From Pelomonas sp052436255 (GTDB taxonomy: Bacteria > Pseudomonadota > Gammaproteobacteria > Burkholderiales > Burkholderiaceae_C): 64,000 nucleotides of DNA. Location: NCBI GenBank assembly GCA_052436255.1, contig JBQVNP010000006.1:1-64000 (forward strand), read 5' to 3'. How positions within the stretch are numbered: the first letter of the stretch is position 1; each line of letters starts with the position of its first letter. Shown piece after piece: positions 1 through 10,148 of this stretch. The notes beneath the pieces are model-generated. The model ran no database searches, was not told where the DNA came from, and was given only the letters and a program-made list of their open reading frames with translations. A program made the position numbers and the translations under genes.

Positions 1-1005
1 CATCACGGCAAGCTCGCCCGGCGGCGCCGCCACCGCCGCGGGCAGGCCCTCGGGCGCGGCGGCCACGGGCCGGTCACGCTCGAACTCGGCCTCGGCGCCG
101 TCCACCAGCTCTTGCGGCGCCACCATGACCGGGTGCAGGCCGATAGAGACCAGTCCGGCCGCCAGCGCATCCAGCTGCGGCACGGCCTGCAGCCAGCGTC
201 GCACGTCGGTGGTGGTCACGCCGGTGGAGCCCAGCGTCACGCGCTGACGGTCGGCCTGCTGCAGCGCGCGGTTGAACTGGCTGGCCATCGCCAGCAGGCT
301 GGCCTGCGCACCGCCCAGCTCGCGGGCCAACCGCTCCAACCGTGCGTCGCCATGGGTCTGGGCCTGTTCGATGATGGCCTTGAGTGCCTCGCCAGCGCGG
401 TCCACCAGCGTCAGCGCCCGCTCGAAACGCTGGCGCGCCCGGCGCAGCTGGAACTCGCTGCCGCTGGCCATCGCATCGGCAAACTCCTCGCGCAGCCGCG
501 CGAGTTGCGCCAGCAGATGCTGCAGCTGGGCCGGCTGCAGCAGCCCGAGCTGGTGGGCACCTGCAACGCCAGCCAGCAGCGCGGCGAGGTCGGCGTCCTG
601 GTCGGCCGCGTCGGCCGTCAGCGGCTGCAGCAGGCCCACGAGTTGCTGGGCCAGCGGCGTGACGGCATAGGTCTGCGCCGTGGCGTCCCAGGCCAGCAGC
701 TCGGCGTCGCGCAAGCGCTTGAGCACGCTGTCCAGCACCTCGTCGCGCAGCAGGTGGAAGGCATGGTTGAGCGCCTCGCGCGTCAGCCGCGCCTCGCGCA
801 GCGCCATCAGCTCCAGGAACACCCACAGCCGCAGCCGCGTGACGCGCGCGTCACCCTGGAACAGCGCCCGCAGCGCCGCCTGCAGCGGCTCCTGGCGCTC
901 CAGCTGCCACCACAGCAGCGCATCGGCCGGCGCGGCGCCGTCGCGGAAGTAGTCCTCCGCGCGCAGGGCGTCATCTGTGTCTGGGATTGGGGCAGGTTGG
1001 GACAT
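1..1005 (-). CDS. Kleisin-like (MukF/MksF-type?) protein, C-terminus cut by window edge
   Basis: This reading frame opens with ATG at 1005 and runs without a stop to the window edge, giving 335 visible residues. The start reads MSQPAPIPDTDDALRAEDYF. Residues of about 45-120 look like a winged-helix domain, and residues of about 150-270 are almost wholly helical, with heptad-like Leu/Ala/Gln spacing. A winged helix followed by a long helical bundle is the layout of the bacterial condensin kleisins MukF and MksF and of the Wadjet protein JetA. No catalytic motif is visible. The partner genes (a small winged-helix subunit and an SMC ATPase) would lie beyond the left edge, so the assignment rests on architecture alone. 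It could instead be an unrelated helical DNA-binding protein. Confidence is high that it codes for protein and low for the role. Confidence 0.6.
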   Translation of the reverse strand, partial: MSQPAPIPDTDDALRAEDYFRDGAAPADALLWWQLERQEPLQAALRALFQGDARVTRLRLWVFLELMALREARLTREALNHAFHLLRDEVLDSVLKRLRDAELLAWDATAQTYAVTPLAQQLVGLLQPLTADAADQDADLAALLAGVAGAHQLGLLQPAQLQHLLAQLARLREEFADAMASGSEFQLRRARQRFERALTLVDRAGEALKAIIEQAQTHGDARLERLARELGGAQASLLAMASQFNRALQQADRQRVTLGSTGVTTTDVRRWLQAVPQLDALAAGLVSIGLHPVMVAPQELVDGAEAEFERDRPVAAAPEGLPAAVAAPPGELAVM

Positions 1006-1096
1006 GGGGCGCGGATTATCAGTTCAGCCGGTTCGAGTGCTGACGGCAGCTTCGATGAACGCCGACAGGGCAAGGCCGGCCTAAGCTGGCGGCAGC

Positions 1097-1888
1097 ATGA
1101 AACAGCCCACCTTCTTCCTCTCCCACGGCGGCGGCCCCTGGCCTTTCATGGACGGCGACTACCGCCGGGCGCACGCCCAGCTGGAGGCATCGCTGCAGGC
1201 GCTGCCCGCCACGTTGCCCGCTAGACCGAAGGCCATCCTGATGATCTCGGCGCACTGGGAGGAGGACGTCTTCACGGTGATGACCTCACCGGCGCCCGGC
1301 ATGTTGTACGACTACGGCGGCTTCCCCGCGCACACCTACGAGGTGGTCTACCCGGCCCCGGGCGACCCGGTACTGGCCGAGCGCGTCGTCGCGTTGATCG
1401 AGGCCGCCGGCCTGCCCGCCGCGCGCGATGCCCAGCGCGGCTTCGACCACGGTGCCTTCTGCACGCTGGTGCCGATGTACCCGGACGCGGACGTGCCGGT
1501 GGTGCAGCTGTCGCTCAAGCGCGGCCTGAGCCCGGCCGACCATCTGGCGCTGGGCCGGGCGCTGGCGCCGCTGCGCAACGAAGGCATGCTGATTCTCGGC
1601 AGCGGCTTCAGCTTTCACAACCTGCGTCTGTACGGCCTGTCGGGGCGCGAGCCGTCAGCGGCTTTCGACGGCTGGCTGCAGGCCGCCCTGCCCGCGCCGA
1701 AAGATCGTGACCAGCGGCTGCTGGCCTGGGCCCAGGCTCCGGCCGCGCGTATCGCCCACCCGCGCGAGGAGCACCTGTTGCCGCTGATGGTCGCCGCCGG
1801 CGCCGCAGAGGGCGACACCGCGAGCAGCAACTATCACGAGACCGACGTCATGGGCGGCGTGACGGCGTCAAGCTTCAGGTTCGGCTAG
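1097..1888 (+). CDS. DODA-type extradiol ring-opening dioxygenase (LigB/YgiD family)
   Basis: The 263-residue protein belongs to the class III extradiol dioxygenases, which use a non-haem metal to cleave catechol-type rings; YgiD-type members act on DOPA. Likely metal and active-site histidines are His10 in FFLSHGGGP, His53 in ISAHWEE, His118 in GFDHGAF, His174 in SGFSFHN and His221/His226 in AHPREEH. The length matches the family. The protein is cytoplasmic. Its stop codon overlaps the stop of the convergent Gfo/Idh/MocA gene by four bases. The true substrate cannot be read from the sequence; the 4,5-DOPA dioxygenase name is a family label. Confidence 0.88.
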   Translation: MKQPTFFLSHGGGPWPFMDGDYRRAHAQLEASLQALPATLPARPKAILMISAHWEEDVFTVMTSPAPGMLYDYGGFPAHTYEVVYPAPGDPVLAERVVALIEAAGLPAARDAQRGFDHGAFCTLVPMYPDADVPVVQLSLKRGLSPADHLALGRALAPLRNEGMLILGSGFSFHNLRLYGLSGREPSAAFDGWLQAALPAPKDRDQRLLAWAQAPAARIAHPREEHLLPLMVAAGAAEGDTASSNYHETDVMGGVTASSFRFG

Positions 1889-2814
1889 ACGTGGTGCGCC
1901 GCCACCGTGCGGCGCTCGCCGATCAGGAAGGCATCGGCCACCAACTGGAATGGCCGCCAGTCGACTTCCGACTGGCCCCCCGCGCACAGCTCGGCAAAGC
2001 GGGCATAAAGCCGGGGGTACTCGCCCGCCAGCGCCGCGTCGCCAGCCACCGGCCGGCCGTCGATCTCCAGCACACCGCCACCCTGAGACAGGCGCAGGCG
2101 GCCGGTCGTCGTGAGCAGCTCGATGTCCCAGGTCTGCTCGCCCTTCTGGCGGAAGTCGAACACCGCATTCACCGCGACACCGGCCTCGGTCCGCAGGTCC
2201 AGGTGCGCCGCGACGGGTGCCTGCTGGTTCTCGGGGAACTCCAACAAAGCCTTGTGGACGAAGGCCTCTTCGACCAGCACCTCGGTCAGCACCGACAGCG
2301 CATTGATGCCCGGGTCGAACACGCCCAGGCCGCCGGCATCCCAGATCCATTGCTGGCCAGGGTGCCAGTGGTGCACGTCTTCCTTCCAGGTGATGGTGCC
2401 GCCGGTCAGCGCGCGGCCCTTGAGCCAATCGCGCGCCGCGTCCACGCCCGCGGCGAAGCGCGAGTGCCAGGTCTGAAACAAGCTGCGACCGTGCCGCGCC
2501 GCTTCGGCCTGCAGCAGTGCAATCTGCCGCGTTGTCGCGGCAGGCGGCTTTTCCAGCATGACGTGCTTGCCGGCGCGCAGTGCGGCCAGCGCCGCGTCGA
2601 AGTGGGCGTTGGGCGGCGTGCAGATGGAGATGGCATCCAGCTCGGGCACGGCGGCCAGCATCGCCTCGACGCTGGTGAAGCTGGCCACGCCGTCCACGCT
2701 GGCGTTGCGGCTGGCGGTGGCCACCAGCTCGAAGCGCGGGTCGGCGGCGAGCGCCGGAATGTGTTGATCGCGGGCGATCTTGCCGATACCTACCAAGCCC
2801 AACTTCAATGCCAT
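1885..2814 (-). CDS. Gfo/Idh/MocA-family NAD(P)-dependent sugar dehydrogenase
   Basis: The 309-residue protein starts with the Rossmann motif GLVGIGKIARDQHIPAL and carries the family signature EKPPAATTRQIALLQ near residue 95, where the Lys of EKP is the usual catalytic residue. The second half is the alpha/beta substrate domain. The closest resemblance by eye is to D-galactose 1-dehydrogenase-type members that oxidise aldoses to lactones; a role in galactose or arabinose oxidation is an inference. It stands alone on the minus strand, 132 bp from the divergent hydratase-like gene, and converges on the dioxygenase gene with overlapping stops. Confidence 0.85.
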   Translation of the reverse strand: MALKLGLVGIGKIARDQHIPALAADPRFELVATASRNASVDGVASFTSVEAMLAAVPELDAISICTPPNAHFDAALAALRAGKHVMLEKPPAATTRQIALLQAEAARHGRSLFQTWHSRFAAGVDAARDWLKGRALTGGTITWKEDVHHWHPGQQWIWDAGGLGVFDPGINALSVLTEVLVEEAFVHKALLEFPENQQAPVAAHLDLRTEAGVAVNAVFDFRQKGEQTWDIELLTTTGRLRLSQGGGVLEIDGRPVAGDAALAGEYPRLYARFAELCAGGQSEVDWRPFQLVADAFLIGERRTVAAHHV

Positions 2815-2946
2815 GTTGCTTCCAGAATTTTGATGTCGCGGGCGATGCGCGCTGCCCGCGTATACATTGCGCGCGGGCCGATGCCCCGAGGCACTTTCAT
2901 CTTAAGGTCCGGTTAGACGGCGACCCGCGCAGCAGCGCTCACACTC

Positions 2947-3621
2947 ATGACCGAAGCTCTGATCCATGCCCTTGTCGACGCCCACCGGAACGGCACCCGG
3001 CTGCGGGTAGCCGACTGGTCCGACACGGTGCGTGACGAAGCCGATGCCTATGCCGTGCAAGAGGGCGTGGCGGCCGCGCTGCGCTGGCCGCTGGACCGAT
3101 GGAAGTCAGGTGGCGCCGGTGCGCAGGGGCCGTTCAGCCACTCGCCGGTCAACCCGGTCGCCGGCGCCGCGCTGCTCGGCATCGAAGCCGAGGTGGCGCT
3201 GCGCGTCGGCGCGGATGGCCTGCCGCAGGCCATGTGCATCGCCGTCGAGTTGGTTGCTTCGCGCTGGGCCGAAGGCCTGGACGCACCCGCCCTGCTGCGC
3301 ATGGCCGACCACCAATCCAACGCCGGCCTGCTGCTGGGCCCGTGGCAGCCGTATCACGCGCTGGACTGGCGCCAACTGCCATGGTGCCTGGCGATGCCCG
3401 GTCAGCCGGACATCATGCATCGCGGCGGGCATGCGCTGGCCGATCCGGCCGGCGTGCTGCCCGCCTGGCTGGCGCACGCGACCCGGCACGGCGCCCCGCT
3501 GCGCGCCGGCACCATCGTGACGACCGGCGCCTGGGGCGGGTTGCATCCTTGGAGCGGCGAACTGCGCGGCACGCTGAGCTTCGAGGGCCTGGGCGAGTTC
3601 AGCTTTTCAGCAGCGGCGTGA
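2947..3621 (+). CDS. 2-keto-4-pentenoate hydratase-like protein
   Basis: The 224-residue protein resembles the 2-oxopent-4-enoate hydratase (MhpD/fumarylacetoacetase-like) family. Supporting pieces are IEAEVALRVG, with the acidic pair used for metal binding, VELVASRW in mid-protein, and a C-terminal TIVTTGAWGG that matches the family's (G)TG(W) turn. It is somewhat shorter than the usual 250-260 residues, so the domain may be compact or divergent. These enzymes add water to 2-hydroxypenta-2,4-dienoates after extradiol cleavage, which would suit the dioxygenase 1 kb upstream, but the two genes are not in one operon. Its 3' end overlaps the convergent DUF1294 gene by 23 bp. Confidence 0.8.
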   Translation: MTEALIHALVDAHRNGTRLRVADWSDTVRDEADAYAVQEGVAAALRWPLDRWKSGGAGAQGPFSHSPVNPVAGAALLGIEAEVALRVGADGLPQAMCIAVELVASRWAEGLDAPALLRMADHQSNAGLLLGPWQPYHALDWRQLPWCLAMPGQPDIMHRGGHALADPAGVLPAWLAHATRHGAPLRAGTIVTTGAWGGLHPWSGELRGTLSFEGLGEFSFSAAA

Positions 3622-4189
3622 AGACGGCGACGAAGGCCGCGATGTTGACGAGCACCGTCAGCCAATAGATCCGCCGGAACTCTCGCTTGGCGCTCTTGTG
3701 ACGCAACAGGTGCTGGGCCAGCAGCGCGCCCGGCCAGCCGCAGGCCAGCGACAGCGCGTGCAGCGTGTTCTCGGCCACGCGCCAGCCGCCACGCGCCGCG
3801 GCGCGCTTGTCCAGCCAGTAGACGATGAAGGTGGCCATGCTCATCGCCGAGTAGGCGCCCCAGAACCAATTCGGCAGGCCCCACAGCAGACGGCTTGCCA
3901 GCACGAAACTCGCGAATGCCGGGATCAGCAACAGCACGCGGCCGTCGTCACGAGGCGCCTGGGCGGGTGGCGCGCGGCGCGGCTCGAGGCTTTGGACATC
4001 GAGCGCGCGCGGCTTGCGTTGGGCATCCAGGCCGGGCAGGTAGCTGAGACGCTCACCGACGAACGGGCGCTGCGCCCTCAGCCCGAAGGCCTTGATGTGC
4101 ACGAAGAGCCGGGCGCCGCCGCCATCCGGCGTGACGAAGCCGTAGCCCTTGGCGTCGTCCCAGTGGGTCAGGCTGCCGGTTTGTCGCAT
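3599..4189 (-). CDS. Cold-shock domain + DUF1294 membrane protein
   Basis: The 196-residue protein is a two-part fusion. Residues 1-65 form a cold-shock domain (GYGFVTPDGGGARLFVHIKAF, carrying the RNP1/RNP2-like aromatic residues). A Pro/Arg-rich linker follows, then about four hydrophobic segments of DUF1294, including VYWLDKRAAARGGWRVAE, a DUF1294 hallmark. It probably places a nucleic-acid-binding domain on the cytoplasmic face of the membrane. The gene lies just downstream of the DEAD-box helicase terminator on the same strand, so it appears to be transcribed separately. The function of the family is unknown. Confidence 0.85.
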   Translation of the reverse strand: MRQTGSLTHWDDAKGYGFVTPDGGGARLFVHIKAFGLRAQRPFVGERLSYLPGLDAQRKPRALDVQSLEPRRAPPAQAPRDDGRVLLLIPAFASFVLASRLLWGLPNWFWGAYSAMSMATFIVYWLDKRAAARGGWRVAENTLHALSLACGWPGALLAQHLLRHKSAKREFRRIYWLTVLVNIAAFVAVFTPLLKS

Positions 4190-4203
4190 GTCTTTCTGCC
4201 ATG

Positions 4204-4227
4204 AAAAAGGCCTGCTTGCGCAGGCCT
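4204..4227 (-). terminator. Rho-independent terminator of the DEAD-box helicase gene
   Basis: A perfect 8-bp stem (AGGCCTGC / GCAGGCCT) with a TTGC loop spans 4208-4227. It is followed on the minus strand by a run of five T (4204-4208 on the plus strand reads AAAAA). It lies 37 bp beyond the helicase stop codon. Confidence 0.85.
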
Positions 4228-4263
4228 GTCATCATCCCTCAGCCTGGTTCACAGGCGCGGGGC

Positions 4264-5850
<1,587 letters not shown>

Positions 5851-6175
5851 GTCAATCTTTCAGTCAAAAGCCCGTCCACGCCGCCGGTTGAGCGGGCGCG
5901 CAGGCGCCGGACGGCTTACAGCCGTCTGGCAGTCATAGTCGCTGGGAGAAAGCTCGTGTCGGGCGGCTCGGCTTGCCTAGGCAACGCCGGATGCGCCACG
6001 GGGGAACAGTCAAAGCGACGGCTTCATCGCCGCCGACCGATCCACGAGGGGTGTTCGAGAAGCCGCCATGATCGAAATCAATTCTGCGGGCCGAACGAGG
6101 TCAGAGGAGACGTACGAAGCTCGGTTGGAACCGAGCGAAGCCGCGACTGTAGCACGGCTCAGGGTTTTCACCAAA
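5851..6175. other. Gene-free stretch: promoter and long leader of the helicase gene
   Basis: No convincing coding frame occurs here. The DNA separates the end of pabBC (minus) from the helicase start (minus), so it should hold the helicase promoter and 5' leader. Several GC-rich inverted segments are visible, for example GCGCGCAGGCGC near 5896 and GACGGCTTACAGCCGTC at 5920-5936, a 6-bp stem (GACGGC/GCCGTC) with a five-base TTACA loop. Long structured leaders are common for cold-inducible helicase mRNAs, but no known riboswitch consensus was recognised. Confidence 0.5.
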
Positions 6176-7939
6176 TCACGCGGGCATCAGCTCGGCAGGC
6201 AGCCAGCCGCGCAGGCTGTTGAAGAAGGCCAGCCCCTGGGCGCGGGCCAGGTCGGCGCGCGTCAGCGGCGCTTCCTTGACGCGCCCTTGCGCCAGCAACT
6301 CGGCCCTCAGGACGCCGGGCAGGAGGCCGCTTGCCAGAGGCGGCGTCAGCCACTGGCCGTCGAGCTGCAAGGCCAGATTGCCGAAGCTGCACTCGGTCAG
6401 TTCGCCGGACTCGTTCCACAGGATGACGTCAAACGCCTCGGCCGCCTTGGCGAAGCCGGCATAGAGCTCGCGGCGCGTCGTCTTGTGGACGAGGAATTCA
6501 GCAGCCGGGCCCCGCGTCGCGATGGGCCGGTCGGCGAGTGCCAGCCGCACGGGCTCGGCCGTGGCTGCAAAGGCGGCCAGCGTGTGGGCGATCCGCCCTT
6601 CGCCGTCGCAGGTCAGGCGCAGCCGCCAGCTGCCCTGCCCATTCGCCTCGGCGACCGCCTTCAGCCGAGCGCGCGCCTCGGCCAGCGAGAAGCGCAAGCC
6701 GAAGTGCCGCGCGGTGCGCTGCATGCGGGCCAGATGGGCTTCACCGCGCAGCGCCACGCCGTTGTCCAGCCGCAGGGTCTCCAGTGCCTCGACGGGCGCC
6801 TCGGCACGGGCCAGAAAGCGCGACTTGGCGCGCCATTCGGCAATCTCGGCGGCGGGCGCGCTGTCCAGCGTGATGGCGCTGCCAACGCCGCAGGTCAGCA
6901 CTTCGGCGCGGAACTCGACGGTGCGGATGGGCACATTGAACGTCGCCACACCGCCCGGCTGGATGAGCCCGAGCGCGCCGCAATACCAGCCGCGCGGCGT
7001 CGGCTCCAGCTCGCGGATGACCTGCATGGCGCGGACCTTGGGCGCGCCGGTCACCGAGCCACAGGGGAAAAGCGCCGCGAAGGCCTCAGCCAGCGACAGC
7101 CCGGCGCGGCTGACCGCAGTGACGGTGGAGGTCATCTGCCAGACCGTCGGCAGCGCATGCAGCTCGAACAGCCGCGGCACCCGCACCGTGCCGAGCTGGG
7201 CGACGCGGCTCAGGTCGTTGCGCAGCAGGTCCACGATCATCAGGTTCTCCGCCCTCTCCTTCTCGCTGGTGCGCAGATGAGCCTGCGCCGCCTCGTCGTC
7301 GACCCGGTCGCGGCCGCGCGGCGCGGTGCCCTTCATCGGCTGGGCGGCCAGCAGCCAGCTGGCCTTGGCACCGGGCACGGGGCGCCAGTCGAAGAAGAGC
7401 TCGGGCGACACGCTGGCCGCGCCGGCCTCGCGCAGGAAGAGGCTGAAGCCGCCCGGCTGGCTGGTGTGCAGGGCCAGGAAGAGCTGCGCCGCGTCAAGAC
7501 CTCCTGCAGCGGCGCTCAGCCGCGTCGTCAGGTTGACCTGGTAGCAGTCGCCGGCGCGGATGTAGTCGCGGATGCGCTCGATGGCGGCGCTCGCATCGGG
7601 CTCGGCATCGCGCCAGCCGAGCAAGCCGGTATGAGCCACCGCCTCGTCGGGCCAGGGCTCGGGCGCCTGCTCGTAGACGGCGAACTCGGCCAACGGCGCC
7701 GCTGCAGGATGCGTCGACAACGCGGCGTCGAAGGCGGCGGCGGCCTCATAGCGCAAGCCGCCCAGCACCCAGGCGCCCGCGCGCGACGCCGCTTCGGCCT
7801 GGGTGATGACCGCCCTCACCTCGTCGTGCCGCGTCGCCCGCAACCAGCGCGACGGCGGCACGGACCAGCTGCCGCGCAGCCGCTCCCCATCCTCCCGCGC
7901 GAGCGGATGGCGTGGGAAGTCGAACGCCGCGTGGATCAA
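6176..7939 (-). CDS. pabB: Fused aminodeoxychorismate synthase I / aminodeoxychorismate lyase (PabB-PabC)
   Basis: The fusion supplies two steps of 4-aminobenzoate synthesis for folate. The PabB part (about residues 1-345) has chorismate-binding signatures ERIRDYIRAGDCYQVNLT, the KGTAPRGRD and NLMIVDLLRNDLSRV segments, and FPCGSVTGAPK. The PabC part (about 380-587) is a class IV PLP aminotransferase fold with LETLRLDNG and ESGELTECSFGNLAL. The best start is TTG at 7939, because family alignments begin with an IHA-hydrophobic-DFP stretch and the next codons read IHAAFDFP. That TTG overlaps the orn stop as TTGA, which implies translational coupling. The protein is about 587 residues, normal for this fusion. 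The glutaminase subunit PabA is not in this window. Confidence 0.92.
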   Translation of the reverse strand: MIHAAFDFPRHPLAREDGERLRGSWSVPPSRWLRATRHDEVRAVITQAEAASRAGAWVLGGLRYEAAAAFDAALSTHPAAAPLAEFAVYEQAPEPWPDEAVAHTGLLGWRDAEPDASAAIERIRDYIRAGDCYQVNLTTRLSAAAGGLDAAQLFLALHTSQPGGFSLFLREAGAASVSPELFFDWRPVPGAKASWLLAAQPMKGTAPRGRDRVDDEAAQAHLRTSEKERAENLMIVDLLRNDLSRVAQLGTVRVPRLFELHALPTVWQMTSTVTAVSRAGLSLAEAFAALFPCGSVTGAPKVRAMQVIRELEPTPRGWYCGALGLIQPGGVATFNVPIRTVEFRAEVLTCGVGSAITLDSAPAAEIAEWRAKSRFLARAEAPVEALETLRLDNGVALRGEAHLARMQRTARHFGLRFSLAEARARLKAVAEANGQGSWRLRLTCDGEGRIAHTLAAFAATAEPVRLALADRPIATRGPAAEFLVHKTTRRELYAGFAKAAEAFDVILWNESGELTECSFGNLALQLDGQWLTPPLASGLLPGVLRAELLAQGRVKEAPLTRADLARAQGLAFFNSLRGWLPAELMPA

Positions 7940-8493
7940 AGCGCCAGCAAATGCGTCCGGTAGTGCACTAGCTCGTCGATGGACTCGTGGATGTCCGCCA
8001 ACGCGGTGTGCGCCTGGGCCTTCTTGAAGCCCTCCAGCGCCGACGGCTTCCAGCGCTTGGCGAGTTCCTTCAGCGTCGACACGTCGAGGTTGCGGTAGTG
8101 GAAAAAGCTCTCCAGCTCCGGCATGTAGTTGGCGAGGAAGCGCCGGTCCTGGCAGATGCTGTTGCCGCACATCGGGCTCTTGCCCTTGGGCACATAAGCT
8201 TTCAGGAAGGCGATGGTCTGCGCGACGGCATCGGCCTCGCTGATCGTCGAAGCCTTCACGCGGTCGATGAGGCCACTGCGGCCATGCGTGCCCTTGTTCC
8301 AGGCGTCCATCGCGTCCAGCGTCGCATCGCTCTGGTGGATGGCGAAGACCGGGCCCTCGATGCGCGTTGCGAGGTTGGGGTCAGTGACGACAACGGCAAT
8401 CTCGATGATGCGGTCGGTGTCGGGATAGAGCCCCGTCATCTCAAGGTCGATCCAGATCAGGTTGTTGTCGCTGGAGGCAAGGGTGTCGGACAT
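7936..8493 (-). CDS. orn: Oligoribonuclease
   Basis: The 185-residue DEDDh 3'-5' exoribonuclease degrades di- and short oligoribonucleotides and pGpG. The motifs are IWIDLEMTGLYPDTDRIIEIA (first acidic pair), CGNSICQDRRFLANYMPELE (second) and AHTALADIHESIDEL (third motif, with His and Asp). The start is ATG at 8493, chosen because the conserved region begins nine residues later. A 51-bp gap separates it from the divergent M48 protease gene, so the two promoters must be very compact. Its stop codon overlaps the downstream pabBC start. Confidence 0.96.
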   Translation of the reverse strand: MSDTLASSDNNLIWIDLEMTGLYPDTDRIIEIAVVVTDPNLATRIEGPVFAIHQSDATLDAMDAWNKGTHGRSGLIDRVKASTISEADAVAQTIAFLKAYVPKGKSPMCGNSICQDRRFLANYMPELESFFHYRNLDVSTLKELAKRWKPSALEGFKKAQAHTALADIHESIDELVHYRTHLLAL

Positions 8494-8544
8494 GTTGGGC
8501 TCGCTCTGAAGAGCTGCGAATTCTCGCAGCCTAAACTTCGCCCC

Positions 8545-9816
8545 ATGTCTCCCACGCTGTTGTCCTTCGCGTTCGCACTTGCCCTCGCGGCCTCGCTGAT
8601 GGTCAAGTTCTGGCTGTCCACGCGGCAGATCCGCCACGTGGCGGCGCACCGCGACGCGGTGCCCGCCGCCTTTGCCGGCAGCGTCACGTTGGCGGCGCAC
8701 CAGAAGGCGGCCGACTACACCATCGCGCGCAGCCGCTTCGGCCTGCTGGCCCTGGCATTCAACGCCGCCGTGCTGCTGGGCTGGACGCTGCTGGGCGGGC
8801 TGCATGCGCTCAACGGCTGGGTGCTCGAACTGAGCGGCGCGCTGCCCGAGGGCTGGCGGACCATGGGCTACCAGCTCGGCCTGGTCGGCGCCTTCGTGTT
8901 GATCGGCTCGCTGCTGGACCTGCCCTGGGAGATGTGGTCGACCTTCAGGATCGAACAGGCCTTCGGCTTCAACCGCACGACGCTGCGCCTGTACCTCGCC
9001 GACATGCTCAAGGGCCTGGCCGTGGGCGTCCTGCTGGGCCTGCCCATCGTCGCGCTGATCCTGTGGCTGATGGGCGCCGCCGGCCCGCTCTGGTGGTTGT
9101 GGGCCTGGCTCGCCTGGGTGGGCTTCCAGTTGCTGGTCATGGTGCTGTATCCCACGGTCATCGCGCCGCTGTTCAACAAGTTCGAGCCGCTGACCGATGC
9201 GGCGCTGAAAGAGCGTGTCGAGCGCCTGATGGCCCGTTGCGGTTTCGCCGCCAAGGGCCTGTTCGTCATGGATGGCAGCCGGCGGTCGGCGCATGGCAAT
9301 GCCTATTTCAGCGGCTTCGGCCCCGCCAAGCGCGTCGTCTTCTTCGACACGCTGCTGACCAAGCTCAACGGCGGCGAGGTGGAGGCCGTGCTGGCGCATG
9401 AGCTTGGCCATTTCAAGCACCGTCACATCACCAAGCGCATTGCCCTGATGTTCGCGATGAGCCTGGCCGGCTTCGCGCTGCTGGGCTGGCTGGCCGAAGC
9501 ACCGGCCTTCTACGCGGGCCTGGGCGTGCGGCCGTCGCTCGGCGCGCCCAACGATGCGCTGGCCCTCATCCTCTTCCTGCTCGCCGGTCCGGTGTTCGGC
9601 TTCTTCGTCACGCCTCTGGCAGCCCACTTCTCACGCCGCGACGAGTTCCAGGCCGATGCCTACGCGCGCGCCCAAGCCAGCGGCGCCGCCCTGTCATCTG
9701 CGCTGCTCAAACTGCACGAGGACAACGCCGGCACGCTGACACCGGACCCGGTCTATGCGCGCTTCTATTACTCACACCCACCCGCTGCTGAACGCCTCGC
9801 CGCGCTCGCCACATGA
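8545..9816 (+). CDS. M48-family (Ste24-like) membrane zinc metallopeptidase
   Basis: The 423-residue inner-membrane protease resembles CAAX prenyl protease 1 (Ste24). The zinc motif HELGH is at 285-289, and the third ligand is probably Glu367 in RRDEFQADAYA. There are about six to seven hydrophobic spans before and after the catalytic segment, and the family stretch NKFEPL...DGSRRSAHGNAYFSG is present. It heads an operon with three overlapping partners (PCD, rsgA, DUF3047 lipoprotein). Bacterial homologues act in membrane protein quality control, as bacteria lack CAAX prenylation. Confidence 0.92.
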   Translation: MSPTLLSFAFALALAASLMVKFWLSTRQIRHVAAHRDAVPAAFAGSVTLAAHQKAADYTIARSRFGLLALAFNAAVLLGWTLLGGLHALNGWVLELSGALPEGWRTMGYQLGLVGAFVLIGSLLDLPWEMWSTFRIEQAFGFNRTTLRLYLADMLKGLAVGVLLGLPIVALILWLMGAAGPLWWLWAWLAWVGFQLLVMVLYPTVIAPLFNKFEPLTDAALKERVERLMARCGFAAKGLFVMDGSRRSAHGNAYFSGFGPAKRVVFFDTLLTKLNGGEVEAVLAHELGHFKHRHITKRIALMFAMSLAGFALLGWLAEAPAFYAGLGVRPSLGAPNDALALILFLLAGPVFGFFVTPLAAHFSRRDEFQADAYARAQASGAALSSALLKLHEDNAGTLTPDPVYARFYYSHPPAAERLAALAT

Positions 9817-10148
9817 CTGACCTTTTGCTTGCCCAATGTGACCCCAAAGCCGCGCTGCTGGACGCCGACACGCGCGCCCGCATGCTCGCCGCTCTGCCCG
9901 GCTGGCTGCCCGACCCCGAGAACAAGCTGATCGCAAAGCGCTTCGGCTTCGCAAACTTCTACCAGACGATGGCTTTCGTCGACGCGGTCGCCGAGATCGC
10001 GCATGCGCAGGACCATCACCCCGAGTTGCACGTCGGCTTCGATGCCTGCACCGTCAGCTACACAACCCACTCGCGCGGTGGGCTGACGCTCAACGACGCC
10101 ATCTGTGCGGCACAAGTGAGCGCCTTGCCCGAAGCGACCGCTGGATGA
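9813..10148 (+). CDS. Pterin-4a-carbinolamine dehydratase (PCD/PhhB-like)
   Basis: The 111-residue protein carries the PCD signature AQDHHPELHVGFDACTVSYTTH followed by a downstream Asp (LND). It dehydrates 4a-hydroxytetrahydrobiopterin formed by aromatic amino acid hydroxylases, and in some bacteria it works in molybdopterin or other pterin pathways. Its ATG overlaps the M48 protease stop (ATGA) and its stop overlaps the rsgA start (ATGA), so translation is coupled in a three-gene chain. No phenylalanine hydroxylase gene is in this window. Confidence 0.92.
   Translation: MTDLLLAQCDPKAALLDADTRARMLAALPGWLPDPENKLIAKRFGFANFYQTMAFVDAVAEIAHAQDHHPELHVGFDACTVSYTTHSRGGLTLNDAICAAQVSALPEATAG

Noticed and set aside
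6068..7963. Long plus-strand frame opposite pabBC
   Set aside because: Composition is Arg/Gly/Ala-rich shadow coding typical of high-GC DNA; PabB and PabC motifs are on the other strand.
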